Source: Toxoplasma gondii ME49 (lineage: Eukaryota > Apicomplexa > Conoidasida > Eucoccidiorida > Sarcocystidae). From it: a stretch of 64,000 bases of DNA. Below are positions 33,501-46,496 of the stretch, piece by piece; position 1 is the first letter of the stretch; every line of letters starts with the position of its first letter. The stretch covers positions 1,800,954-1,864,953 of the forward strand of contig NC_031470.1 in assembly GCF_000006565.2 (NCBI RefSeq), read 5' to 3'. The position numbers were made by a program, and so were the translations under genes. Under the pieces are notes generated by a model. It had not been told where the DNA came from and did no database searches. It saw nothing but the letters and a program-made list of their open reading frames with translations.

Positions 33501-36500
33501 ACGTAGATATAGATATATGTTTACTGCTGTCTGCCTACAGACATTCACCAAGTCATATATATACATATGTATACATACATATATATACATGCATATAGAT
33601 AGAGATATATGTTTACTGCTGTCTGCCTACAGACATTCACCAAGTCATATATATATATATATATATACGTATACATATATATATATATATATACGGATGT
33701 ATATGGGTATTTATGAGTGGATGTACAAGTGTGCAGACAGCGATAGACATGGAAACGGGCGCAGCATATAGTGCTCACCCCTTGGAACTTTTTGATCAGC
33801 TTTTGGTAGGTTTGCTTCCACTCTTCTGCCTCGGCGGCGAGGCTCTTCCTCTGTGTCTCTGCCGCCTCGAGGGCCGCCTCCGTCTGTCGCGTCTGAAGCA
33901 TCAGCGGCTGCAGCTGCTGCCTCTGCTGCTGCAGCTCTTCCTGCTGTTTCCTCTGGAGTTCGTGTGCCGCCTCGAGTTCCTGAAGAGAAAAGGGCAATTT
34001 TTATCGCGAAAGAGAGGTCCTAAATGCACTCTTGGCGCAGCAAACAAGTCTGCGTTCCCCTCTGATCAGGTTTTTCTCTCGCCTGAGAAATACGCGAGGA
34101 AGCGAACCCCCTCGCACCTCACATAATAATAACGGCCGGGACCGGCGCACAGCACAAAACTGGCTGTTCTTTCGCGAGCAGCTTCGCTTCGCCGTCTGGC
34201 CAACCGAAGCAAGCAGGCACCCAGCGATACACAGCGTTCCTGCCTCTCGAACGTCTAAACGGTTTGTGCTTTCTCCCCCGGCGACGCGACGCCTCCCCGT
34301 CTGCGGCTCTGACGCGTCCGCGCCGCGCTCGTAGCCCACCGCGCTGTCCCTCGGTGTGTCAAAGTGCATTCTGCCCACCTTTCTGAGGCGTTCGTTGTCG
34401 AGTTCGAGCGTCGGGATTTTGCCCAGCAGCGTTTGATTCATCTGCTTGGTTTGCAGTTCGCTCTCGAGCTCCTCCATGCGCTTCTCCTCGGCGCGGCGCT
34501 GCGCCCGGCCTTCCTCGACCTGCTTCTTCAGCACCCGGATTTCGACTTCCTTCCTCGCCATCTCCAGACGCGCTGCATGCAGCTCCTCCTCCATCGTCAC
34601 GCGCATGACGCTGGCCTCCTCCAGGCGAACTTTAAGGAGAGTCGCTGCGGCGTCGAGACCACCGTCAGATCCAGCTTCGGCAGCAGGTGCAGCGGTCGCC
34701 GCAGTGCTGAGCGAAAAAACGGGTGCGCTGGCGTGGACGTGAGGCAGGAAAGACCGAGAGCCGCCGCAACGACGCAGAGAAGGAGAGGAAAGAGGGGAAA
34801 GCAAAAGCAAGAAGAGAGGAGGCGCGACGGACAGCAACAGAGAGAGATGTGTGTACAGGGAGGCAGAGGAAGCGAGAGAGGGGAAGCGCTAGAGAAAGCG
34901 ACATGACAGAGACAAAAGGAATAACGGCCGACTGACGCATACCACGAGTCGCCGAGTGCAGGCAGCGAGTCTGCGTAACGCGAAAGCGCCGCATGATGCT
35001 GACACAGGAGAAGCGGCGAAAAAAGAGCCAGAGAAGAAAGAAAGAACGACAAAGAGAAGGGGGAAGCTGGGGGTCTGCAACGCAGAAGGGTCGTTCACGA
35101 ACACTGAAAAAAAAAGGCACTCAACTACTGACAGTCACTACGAGATCTCCAATTTCAAACTCGAAGTAGAACCAGTTGACCGCTAAGCTTGGATTCAGTG
35201 TCTCGGTACTCCATCCCGGTTTTCAAATGTTTTTTAAAGAAAACTCGCTTCTACAGAAATTGTCTATCGTACGATTTAAAGGGAGATGCAGCTGAACAGC
35301 ATCCTCTCAATGAATCGTGGAAGACAGCAGCGCAGAACGCATGCGAGAACTCCCGAAAGAACTCGACTCTCGCAGAACCTCTTTCTGTGTGTCTTCCTCT
35401 CTGCCCAAAACATTTACAGGTCCACTCCGCAGAAACGGCGCGTCCAGATGTTTAACTGGAGACGCGCCTATCCCCGTCGTTGTTCACAGCCGAGGAAGGC
35501 CGAGCCTACAGTGAGCAGAGAAAGAACTGCACTGTGAATCTACGCGCAATGTTTGTCTGTCAGTCGCTTCTTTCGAAACTCTCCACACCCCACTGCAGGC
35601 AGTTGCTCTTTCCTTTTTCTGTCCAGAATGCCTTGTCTCACTTTTTCACGATTTTCTCATTTAAGTTCTTGCAGTCGATCTTGAGGCGCTCGACGTCACG
35701 CAGCAGCGCTTTATTCTGCTGACGCAGCGTCGACAGCTCCTCCTCGGCCTCCAGCCTGGAATAAAAACAAAAAAGTAAAAAGACGATTCTCCAAGCTACG
35801 ACGCCACCACATGCAGAGTCGACACCAAAATCAAGAGACAGTCTGTAGCCGTGACTATCTGCAAGGCAGCCTTCCAGAAAAATACAGATATGTACATAAA
35901 CATAGACATATATAGACATAGATAGACAACTATACATACGTTCCGTTTGCGTGCAGTTTCAACGTCCGGAGACTGACAGAGAGAAAGCCAAACCCCAATG
36001 AAGAGCGAGAGATGACTTGAACACACAGGAATCGAAAAGGCGATGAACTCCAGCGTCCCTGTCTGTACACAGCCTGAGTGGTTGCCTCTAAACAGCATGC
36101 CTTGTGTGCAAGCGTTGTCTCGTACCTCTGTCTTCTCCAGGCTTCCTCTTTTTCTTCCTTTTCCTCTTGCAGCTTTCGCTTCTTCTCCCGAAGCGTCTGG
36201 ACTTCCTTGTGGACGTCGTCGGCTCTGCGGACGTCTTCTGCGCGCGACTCGCGTTCTCGTTTGTAGCACCGTTCGACCTCTTCTCTCTTTCTCTCTGCTT
36301 CCTCGAACTGTCCCCGCAAAGCCGCTGTCTCGGCCTTCAAGTTCTCCACCACCGCCGCCACTGCCGCCTCCGCAGCTTCCTGTGAGGCAGCTCGCTGCTC
36401 TTCCTCACGACGCTTCAGAGCCTCCAGAGCCGCATGCAAGCGCCCGACTTCCACTTGCTGGAAACAACACACACAGGCGTCTATTCGACGGATGTCTCTC

Positions 36501-39500
36501 TAGTTTCTTCGGCTCGCAATCCCTCTTGTCTCTGTGGAGTGTCAGCTGGTGTACCACCAGCGAGCCTGTTTCAAGAAGTTCTCGGGAGACCCCGCGTCCT
36601 TCTCATCTTGTCTCTTGAGTATTATCCTCAGGTGTATCCGCACTAGTGTTCTCTGGTGCAGGCACACGGTGCTGCGTTTTCTGTCGACTTCCTCGTCGGC
36701 CTTTCCTCTCCGAGTTCCACGCTCTTCTCTTTCGGATTCTTTCTGGAGTTCCGCGTTCTTCAGTTCTCCTCCTCTCTTGCTCAATCTCTCCTCTCTCTGC
36801 GTCCTCTTTCTTCTCGCTTTCCCACTCACCTTTTCTCTCGTCCCTCTCTAAGACTGTCCTCTTCGGCTCTGCTTCTGTCTCCCTCCTCTCCCCTTTTGTT
36901 CTCTCTAATTCGTGTACGCTTTCCTTCTCTTTCATTTTCTATCTCTCGTCGCCCCTCGTCTCTTCTCCGTTCTCCTTTCTTTCCTGTCTCCTTCCTCCTC
37001 TTCCCTTCTCCGTCAACTCCCCATCTTCTTCTGCGTTCCTTCTTCGGCTCGCCTCTTTTGCTCCGTCTCCTCCTCAGTTTTATCCCCCCGCGGTCTTACT
37101 TGGTCTTCCTTTTCTCGGAGGAGTGTCTCAACCTTCCGTCTCTCTTCCTCGAGTTTCTTCTTCTCTTCCGCGCAAGATTCCTGGCTTTCTGCGAGTTTCT
37201 CGGCGGTGACGCGCTGCTCCTTCTGCTGCTCTTTCGCGACGTCTTCCCAGTGCTCCTTCAGAGTGCGACAGCTCTCGATTTCTTCTCGCAACTTGCACAG
37301 TTCTGCCTCACGCTGAGCCAGCTGCGTCTGCAGCTTCAGACACTCCTCGAGAGACCCTCCCGCGGCCCGGCTGTCTGTGCAGCTTCGGCTGTCTGTACAG
37401 CTGGCCTCTGTGTGCGCACTGACCTCGCTTTCGCCCTCCCGCCGTTCAGTCCCGAAGGCCGAGCTCGAGGCCCGGCGCTGCAGGAACGCCACCAACTTCT
37501 TCTGCTCCTCCAAACGCACACGCACATCCGCGGCTTGCTGCTCGGTCGACCTAAAAAAGCCAAAAAAGCCGCACGAGCATGCGAGTGAAAAAAGATGCAG
37601 GACGCGAGAGAAGAAACTGCGGAAGGAGATTCAGAGGGAGGGGGAGAACCAGACGATAAGAGAGAGAACAAAGACGAGGAAGAAGAGGTTGGGGAAAAAC
37701 CGGAAAGAGGAACGTAGAGAAGCAAAAACCGAGCCTGTATCTGCGGATCGTCCTCTTCATCCCTCCTCTCTCGAGTTTCCTTCCACACACCTTCTCTGTC
37801 TTCGGCACCTGTTTGCGCAGACTGCCGTGGCTTTCTCACCTCAGTTTGCTTTGCAGAACGTGGACTTCTTCGGTTTGCGTTTCGACTTTGTGCTGTAGCG
37901 CCGTCGCCTGTTCTTCTCGGCTCTGCGCAAGTTGCGCGCTTTTCTGCAGCTGGTCTTGCAAGAGTTCAAGGTCCTTCTTGTGTTGCTCGCAGAGGGCAAT
38001 GTTCTGTTTCTGGGAGAAGTCGACGCGCACCTGGAGAGTCGCCAGCTGCTCCTGCAGCTGTCGCTTCGTCTCGGTTTCCTTCTCGATGCTGCGATCAACT
38101 TGCTGCTGTAGCTCTTTCGTGCTCAGTTCCTCCAGTCTCCACTTATGGCGGACTTCCTCGACCTCTGCCTGTAGCCTCCTCTTCTCCCCGCGTTCGGCCA
38201 GCAGCTCACCCCGCAGCTCCTCCTTGGTCACCTCAAGAAGGCGAGTTTTCTCCTCCGCCGCCGCGACGCGCGCCGCTGTCTGTTGCTGTAGGAGGCTCAC
38301 CTGCTCCAAACTGCCTTGCAGACGAGTGCACTCTTGTTTGAAGAAGTTCGCCGTGGCTTCTTGAGTCGCCAGCTGCTGGCGCGTCTGCTGCAGGTCCTCT
38401 CGATGCATGCGACTCTGCTGTTGCTCCGCCGCCAGGACTCCCGCCACCTCCTGCAGCTGCGGCAAACCGAGAAGAAGAGAGCAAGCGCGGACCTGACTGC
38501 GCTTCGGAGAGTGGAAGGCAGGGGGACCCGTGAAACGAGAGAGAGCCGAACCGCCGAGGGTCCCGGCACGAAGCCTCCGTTCCTCGAAACGAAGGAATTC
38601 AAAGGTGCGACAAGCGGACCTCACGTGCATTCTTTTTCTCACCTGTTCGATGAGTTTGGAGAGTCGGAGTCCGTCTTGAGAGGCGCCTCCGTCATCTGCG
38701 TCTTTCGTGGCTCCTGCGCTGTCTCCTGCCGCCCCTGTCGGTCGCTGTCTCGCGTCTTCAGCCGCGTCGTCGCTCTCAGCCAGCGACGGCCTGGAGGCGA
38801 CCGCGAGTCGAGCTTCAAGTTCCTTGATTTTCTCCTGCATTTCTTCTCGCTGCCTCAGCTGCTGCTGAACTGCAGCCACCAGTTCCTTCCGCTCGGTCTG
38901 TACACCCTGCAAGTCGTTCTGGAGCGCGTCGATCTCCCGCTGCAGCTGCGCGAGCTGCGCCTCTCTCTCGCGTTCCTCCAAACTCTTCGCCTCTGCCTCG
39001 GTCTCCGTCAACTGCAGGAGCTTCAACTGGAGAGCGCTGAAGAACAGCAGGCGAGGGGAGACAGAAGAGGTGAAAAGAAAGAAAGAAAGAGGAGCGTTGG
39101 AAAGGACGGGGAAAACGTTCGACACGACGCACGCAGGATGGCGGACGAGAAACAGTTCCGAGAAAAAACGAAAGACGTTCCATTGGTTCGTCTCTCGCAA
39201 GGACCGCCCCCGGCTGTCTCTCCCTTTTGCAGAAACGTCGAGAAAAGCCAAACAGATTCTCGTTCCCGATGTTGCCTTCTCTTCCGGTTTTCCCTGCTCT
39301 CACTTGTTATGCTCGAGAACCTCCATGTAGCTCAAGAGTCCGACGTCGGTTTCTTCCTCTCCGCCCGCAGGCTTCGGCGCGAAGGCTCCATCGGTGTCGA
39401 GGGCCTTCTTCTGATGGGAAGCCGCAGCGACTCCGAAGAGACTTCCTCCGAACGGTCCAGGTCTTTCTTTCGAGACGCAGTGCGCGTCTCCAGAGAGACG

Positions 39501-42500
39501 TTGCACCTCCCAGCTCGCAACCGCCAGCTGACGAAGCAGTTCGTCGTTCCTTTGCAAGTACCGACGCGCCTCGTCGTCCTTCTGCCGGAGCTGGCGAACA
39601 GCGCAACACCCGAGGAGAGAAAAGGGTAAGTGGGCGGAGCCGCGGCGCGTTTCTGCCAAGCTGACGACGCGTTTGGGGACGCACCGCCAACTCGAGGAAC
39701 AAAGTCCCTGTTTCGGCGGGGGACGCGCACAGACAGCAGCTGTGTGGCAAAAACGAGGCGCGAAACAACTCGGCACGAGAGAGAAAAGCGTCGTCCTTTT
39801 CGAGGAAGAAGAGAAAGAAAGAGAGCCCCGTCCACCTAAATCGGAGCCAGACAACGAAGGCGTCCCTGCAGCCTAAAGTAAATCTTCTTTCTTCGTCGAC
39901 CTGGATCATCCTGAGATCTACAGAGGGACGATGCCGCGCTGTTCGCAGACAGCGCGACGAAGGAGGCCTTCGAGTTCCTCGTTCACAGTGCGAGCCCCCG
40001 CCTCCCCCGACGACTCCTTGTGCACCTCGTGAGTGGCGCCTCCCTCAGAAGACATTTCCTCAGGTGCATGCGTTCTCTCTAGGGAACGAAGGCCGCTTCT
40101 CCCTCGAGCGAACGAACCTTTTCCACAGTCGAGCTCAGCGAAGGCGAAGACGAACAGTCTCGAGTTCGACAAGGGAAGAGGTGTATGGGGGCAAAGAGAA
40201 ATGAGAAGAAAACTGCGTTTCTCACCTCGACTCGCAAGTCGTGAGACGTTTCTTCCTCGCGTCGATGCAGAAGCAACAGCTGCTGCAGGCGACCTGAAAG
40301 CTGCTCATTTTTCTCCTGGAGTTCCACCACGCGGGCCGCGTCCTCCTTTCGTCTGCTCTCACACTGAAGAGCCGCCGCCTTCCAGTTCGCTGCTTCCTCC
40401 GCTCTCTGAAGCAGTCGCGCTTTCGCCGCCAGGCACTGAAAAGCCGTACGCATCCGCGAGGGAGTGCAGGCGCGCAAATGCCACTACAGGACATGACGGA
40501 GCCGGCCGCTCCTTGTCACATAAAACATAGCACTCCCTCCATACCTCGACACGGCCGCAGGCTTCTCGCTTAAAAGACAAGAACGCTTCACCTCTCTGCG
40601 CAGTCAAAACGTCGGCTGAACAACGTTCAAACGCGTTGAGAGCGACAACATCCCAGGTGTGTATGTACGCATCTCTCGGGGTACTCCCCTGAAGACGAAC
40701 AAAGGCTGCGGAAATACACTGGCACATATCTCTTGACTACGCGCGCCGAACTATCCAATTATACATACATATATATACATATACATATATACATGTATAT
40801 ATTGATATGTCTCTACATGTGAAGAGAGGTCCATGTAGATGTAGGTGAAGACACAGACATAGACATATACATACTAGACATATATACATACATATATACA
40901 TATATATATGCTTAATGTGTGTGTGGGGAGCACAGAAGAAACCTGCACGAGTGTTGTGGAACGTTCTTCTGTTTCGGAAGACGACTGTGGGGAACAAAAA
41001 GTACCTCGAACGTCTTGGCGTCGAGTTCCGTCACGAGTTCAATCATCTTGTCGTTCACAGCTGAGCTCGAGAGCGGATTGTCTCCGCTGTCTCCGAGACG
41101 TTGTTCCAACACAAGCGCAGCCTCTTCTCGACTGAGTCGCGGAGGCACCGGCAACTCAGTGCCTGGAGAGGCAGCCGCCTCCGCCAGCTTCGTCAGGCCG
41201 CTCTGGCTGCTCGTGGCGCTCCCGTCCACGCGCGCGAGAGTCTCCTTCAACTCAGACAACTCCTTGTCTTTCTCCTCGACCTGCGCAACAGCAAAGCCGA
41301 TTCGACCGCTTGCACGCTGGCGACACACTCCGCGCCGCGCAGACGGCGCAGCCCACAGTCTCCACAGACAGACGATGGAGGCTTGAGCACTCTCAAGAAC
41401 GCCGAGCCAGCAGCGAGGTTGGAAGGGAGAGAGGAAAGGAATCCAGACAGAAACGGGGAGAGAGACGCGCTCAGAGTCCGCGACGGAAAACGCGAGAGAA
41501 GATGGACGAGAGAGACAGCCAATCCGGCAGTGGGGCTGTGTCGCCTCTCGGAAAACCGCCTCAGTCCGAACTCCACAGAGGCTCCGAGAGCGGTATGGAT
41601 GTACTTCCGAGGTAAACAAAAACGGCCAAAGCGTTTCCCCCGACACACAGACAATTCTCACACTGTCACGCGCATGCATGTACATGCACGTATACATATA
41701 TACGTTTGCACCCACACATATAAGTTGATCCATATATATTATATATATTATATATATGTTATATATATATTTATATAGGTTTGATATCCTGTCCCAACCG
41801 ATCTAAAGTCCGGATGTCTTGCCGTCGCCTAAATACATCTAGTAATGTTTGTCATATTTTCTTGAATCTCTGCAGTTCACAGTGTACAGTCGTGACGTTT
41901 GTTCGTCTTTTATATGAAGCGCTTGTCTCGTTTCGTGTGTCTACGTCGCTCCCTACGCACAGGAATATATATATATAAAGAGATATATACAAATGCATAC
42001 AAAAATATGCAAAAATATTCAAATATATGCAAATACATACAAATATATGTGTGTGTGTATCTGTGTGGCGTCCAGAGTCTGATTCTGTGCACCTTGTTTT
42101 GTGGAAAGAAGGGGGCATACCAGGGTGGCAAGTCGTTGGTTGTCGAGTTGAAGTTGGGCGTTGCTTTCTTGCAGCACTTGGAGGCACTTTTCTTGTTTTT
42201 CTACATGCTGCGTCTTGAGCGCGAGAAGCTCCTCCTTGAGTGCCACGGCCTCATGAGCTGCCAGCAGTTCCTGTTTCTCCTTCTCGTGCTCCAAGGCAGA
42301 CTCTCGCTGCCGCTGGCGGAGAAGATTCTGCCAGGAAGCAGCAGGAACGCATAAAGAAGGGAGAAGAGGAGTAAAAAAACGACGAAACGCAGGGCGAAGG
42401 AGACAAACTGTAAGTGGAAAGGCACAAAAAAGGCCAAAAAGGCATTTAAGAGGAACAAAGGAGGACAGAAAAAAGAAAGCAGAGACGATGTAAAGAAGAC

Positions 42501-44112
42501 AGAGGCCATAGCAAGAGTAACAAACGGCACGAGGCAGGGAACAGAAAAGGCATGAAAAAGGTGAAAAAAGGGAAGTAAAAGATAAAAACCGGGCGCGAGC
42601 ACAGAGAGACACCGCGACCAATCACACAGGCCACGGCGAAGAATGGCGGCAGGAGAAAAGCGAAGAGGACAACTCGAAAGTGAAGAGACAGCGCAAATTC
42701 CTAGACAGCGAATCCGTGAAGCTGGGGCAGAGAGTGACGAGGAAGGCGTTTCGCCCAATTCTGTCAGCAGGCGTCCTCACGCCTTCCGGCTCTTTGTCGC
42801 CGTGTCTCCGTCTCTCTCTCTGGAATCCTCTGCTCTCGAAATGCCTCTGTGCTTCTTCCCTCGTGAGTACCATGACTACGGAAGGAGCGGACATGTATTC
42901 TTAAATCGTGCCATCCGTCAGTCGTTCCCATCGCAGTCTCTGCTTCCCAGTGGTCCTTCAGTCACTAACTAGGTGTCAGGCAACGTAGAAATCATTCTGT
43001 TTGAGCTAGACTTCTCGCAGGACGACGGCGCTGGTCTTTGAGCTCCACACGAAGTCTGAGACTGCGCTACTCGAACTCGCAAAGCTGTGGCATGCTTTCT
43101 CGACGTCGCATGCGTTTTCTGTTTGTCACTTCTGTCCCCGACTGATGCACACCTATTCTGCTCTCTTCTCCCGTCTTCTCCTTTCTTCGATTCCTCTCTC
43201 TCATCCGATCACGTATCCCCTTTTGCTCTCGTCTGAGATCTGGATTCCCTGTTCGCGTTTCCAATTTCCCCGTTTGCTCACTTCGAGGTCTTCTGCCTTC
43301 CTTCTGAGGAGTTCGTTTTCTTCCTGCGCCTCTTGGAGCCTCGCGTCGAGTGCGGCCTTCGTCTTGGCGGCGACTCGTGCAGCCTCCGCAGCTTCCTCGA
43401 GCTGCTGCTGCTGCTCCTGCCTCGCGAGAGTCAACTGCTCTCTCAGCTGGTTTTGCGCATTCTCCGCAATCTCGAGCCGCTGCTGTTGCAGGCGTTGCCG
43501 GCCCTCTGCAGAGGCGGCGCTCGCAGCTGCCGCGAGGCTGTGCCTCTCTGCGGAGAGGCGTTCCACCTTCTCTCTCGTCAAGCTCTCGACGAGCTGCTGC
43601 TGCTCGACAACCAGTCGGTCGTTGCGAGTCTGCAGCTCTATGGCCTGGTCCTGGACGCCCCGCAGCTGCTGTCTGAGCGCAGTGAGTTCGTCTTCCTTCT
43701 TGAGGGCCTCTGCTGCCGCGGCGGCCACAGGCTCTTCCTTGTCCTTCGACGCCTTTTTGTCTCCAGGCTCGGCGCAGACGCGCGGATCCCGAGAGGCCGC
43801 GCGCATGCGCTCCAGCTCAGATGCCTGCTGCTGCAGAAGCCGGCGAAGCTGCGCGTTCTGTGCGAGCAGCGCTTCTCTCTCGACAGCAGCGTCCCCGTCT
43901 GGGCAGGAGGAAGAGGAGTCGGCCGAAAGAATCGGATCTGAGGAAACTGAGTGGGGAGACACGGACTCGACGCTCGCTGCTTCGAGAGACGCTTCCATCT
44001 TGTCGCCTGCACTGGGGTGTTCCGAAACACCGACGGGAGCGGGGGGTTCTGCAGAACCGACGGTCGTGGACTCTCCCGACGCAGGAGGAGACGTCGGCGT
44101 TTCAGCGTCCAT
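31303..44112 (-). CDS. Giant coiled-coil protein, about 2000 residues, 15 exons
   Basis: Exons in order are 44112-43282, 42327-42121, 41280-41005, 40435-40226, a short unresolved exon near 40060-39922, 39590-39304, 39036-38643, 38456-37840, 37550-37100, 36457-36126, 35755-35642, 34706-34379, 33979-33779, 33436-33332 and 32868-31303. All junctions except those of the fifth exon close in phase. Almost the whole protein is heptad-like Gln/Glu/Leu/Arg coiled coil, for example LEEAAEAARVAAKTKAALDA, with no catalytic motif. The N-terminus is Ser/Pro/Glu-rich and unstructured. The C-terminal 300 residues are acidic and carry six decapeptide repeats. This suggests a structural scaffold such as a golgin, a centrosomal protein or a nuclear-pore TPR/MLP-type filament; I cannot choose among them. 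The start at 44112 has CTACCATGG context. The frame extends upstream through hydrophobic, leader-like sequence that I excluded. Confidence 0.85.
31941..32120 (-). repeat. Six 30-bp coding repeats (EEHREGEIR decapeptide)
   Basis: Six consecutive 30-bp units encode EEHREGE(I/M)R(D/E/G) in the acidic tail of the coiled-coil protein. Units are nearly identical at the DNA level and differ at one or two bases, which points to recent tandem duplication. The end-flanking CCTCTCATCT segments at 31931 and 32111 are also duplicated. Confidence 0.92.
33057..33220. repeat. Cluster of (AT)n arrays in the last intron of the coiled-coil gene
   Basis: (AT)n runs at about 33057-33082, 33092-33116, 33137-33152 and 33197-33220 are separated by the repeated phrase TACTGTAATGCATATAT. 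They lie in the 463-nt intron between exons 14 and 15. Confidence 0.85.
33474..33693. repeat. AT arrays and a 52-bp direct duplication in intron 13 of the coiled-coil gene
   Basis: An (AT)13 run starts at 33474. Then a segment containing GTTTACTGCTGTCTGCCTAC and CATTCACCAAGTCATAT occurs at about 33511-33562 and again at about 33602-33653, essentially identical, with an AT-rich segment between. A further (AT)n run ends near 33693. Confidence 0.88.
41739..41776. repeat. AT-rich (ATATATT)n array in intron 2 of the coiled-coil gene
   Basis: Short ATATATT units form an imperfect array in the 840-nt intron between exons 2 and 3. The same intron also contains an AAATATATGCAAAAATA-like repeat patch at 41990-42045. 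Confidence 0.75.
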
Positions 44113-46496
44113 GGTAGATTCGGAGGAGAAGGGGAACAGCGAAAAGAGTGCACGGTTGTTCGATGTGAGTTGCAGTAATCTGGAAACTACGTGGAAAACC
44201 ACCGAATAGACAACGCCACGGGCCTGCAAAAATACATAAGGGTCGGAGACCCGCGCGAGCACACCTCCTAAAGAGGGTGACCGACGTTGGCGGAAAGGCG
44301 ACTCCGTGAAAAGGCAGACTTCTACGAGTGAGTGCCGGGAAAAGAAAAGTCGACGGCGCTGGCACACGGGGGCCGTTTTGCAAGGATGTCGAAGCGGCAG
44401 AGTACGGACGCCCCGACAGCTCAGGAAAAACGAAAGTCTGAGACAAACGAGTAGGAGTTAAACACAGAAAAAAAGGAAAGGTGTCGGGAACTTGCTGCCA
44501 GAAAATGTGAAGGAAACCGCTTGCAACAAACACGGCCTCGAATCGGCCAGTTCGCCATACTGTATCCTCTCTCCCCACCTCGGCGCTCGGATAGGAGAAA
44601 CACAAAAACGAGGATAAAAACTGAAAATCGGCAACAGAAAACTCTCGAGTTTTCCCCATATCCCCTTACGAAGGCAAACGGGTTCCAGTTTCTCCTGGTT
44701 AGACAAGAAGCCCGGTTGCATGCAACTCTTTACTCGGTTGTCTTTGTTTGTGAGAGGCGGGCAGCCGCGGCGTCTTTGCGGCCGTTAGCGCGCACTTTCA
44801 TCCACGAGGCTCTTCAGGATTCGTTCATTTGTCCTTTTCAGAGGCGGTTTGCTTTGCAGTGTGTGCCAAGTTTGTGCGGCAAGAGCAGAGATCTTTACTG
44901 CGGAGAAGGGTCAGCGTGCAGCGGCGGCCGACGGTACAATGTGTGTGTGTTACAGCGGAAAACGCCGGAGCTGATTCGCTGTCCACAAGCTGAGACTGCG
45001 ATTCGAACTGCCAGATTCTACAAAGTTCCGTCTTTCAGGAGTGCCTCCAACGTGTGCTCGCAAGCAACTGCTTTATTCGTACCGTGCCGTGGAGATAGAG
45101 TTCGAGCTTGTTCGCAGCCAACGGTTTAATAGTTGGAAAGACTTGTGCAGTCAGTCGGGTAAACATCGGGGGGGCTGGAACGTACACACAAGCGCCCGAG
45201 CAGGGAATCCTCTGCGAACACGTGAAAGCAGTTTAGTCCCTGTCTAGGGGATTTGTGTGTCCCGAGGAAAATGCAAGTCTTCGCGAAGCGTCTCAAGAAG
45301 TTTTCTGGTCTTCGCCTTCTGTCGCGCAAGATGTTTGTCTGAAAAGTGGGAACGCTCCACATTATCTGTCATAACAAGATATTTCTGCTGTTCGTAGCTC
45401 TTCCTCATTCAAAGTGACAAATCGTGTGTTGGACGCGCCTATGTGTGATATACTGGCAAGATGCTCGGCTGGATTACTGACAGAACTGAAGCCAGCCATG
45501 GACGCCACGAGTGCGTAGATACCCAGAAACGTGTACGCAAATGTAAGAGTGGGCGAGGTTGCTCAGTGAGATTTATGTCGAAAAAATGCATACCTCTACG
45601 CATATGTAAGCACGGCACGTAGCTACAAGTTCTTTTTTGTGAATGCACGAATCCCCAATGGTACGGACAGCCGCGTGTCCAAGACAGTAGTCTTGTGGAG
45701 CGTCGGGTCAACGGAAACGTCGATTGCCAGCGATTAACTGATTCGTCGAAAGCGGCGATGCCACTGTTCGATGGGAAAAGGCCGGGGCGACAGAAAACCA
45801 AACGAGAATTCGAAACACGTTCAAAGAGCCAACCGCATTGCGAACGTACGGACGCGAGGGAGGCACGATGACTTCGCCAGCCTCCCGACCATAATGCTCG
45901 TAGAAATGCCCTCTCTCGGTGACTAACAAAGCGACGCTGTCAAGCGTGAAAAGCCTTCGTGACTCACACTGTTTCCACGAATCCCGTATGACTCCCACGG
46001 GTGTAAAAACTCGAAACGAAGCTGTCACTTTTGCAATAACGAAAAGAACACGGCAAGCAACGAACGCCTCAGACTTCAACACGGAGCGGTACGCTTCTCT
46101 GCGCCTCCCATTCCACGTTCGAAACCCCCCCTCGGTTCTCTGGTACTGTACAAGCTTTTTCTAAGGTCTTCCTCCGCTCTCTTCCTCTTTTGCTTGCGCC
46201 CCTGTCTAGCTGCCCTCTTCAACAAAAGACTTGTCGTTGTTCCGCCGCACACGGCGTTCGCCTTTGAATCAAGGTGGTGTTTTTCCTTGGCAGATAGAAC
46301 CTTTCGCGGCCCTCACACAGGCGTCCGAGAGGTACCCCCACATTTAATGACCGGGCACACAAGAAGCTGGCTCGCAGACGGCGACTCGATTCTCCAACAG
46401 TGTCAGTAGAATCGTTTCGGTTCACAGTTGCGTGGACGTATTTGCACATTCTGTCTGTTAGTTTTTTTCTGGTCTTTCCTCCCAGGAGGTCTGTTA
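44113..46496. other. Tandem spacer upstream of the coiled-coil gene
   Basis: This 2.4 kb region lies downstream of the SLC35B1-like gene and upstream of the coiled-coil gene, both on the minus strand. It should hold a 3'UTR, a promoter and a leader. A 202-codon plus-strand ORF (44521-45129) has no splice signals, motif or coding-like composition. I see no repeats or RNA genes. Confidence 0.4.

Noticed and set aside
44521..45129. 202-codon plus-strand ORF upstream of the coiled-coil gene
   Set aside because: No signal, motif or splice sites, and it lies in the expected promoter and leader of the minus-strand gene.
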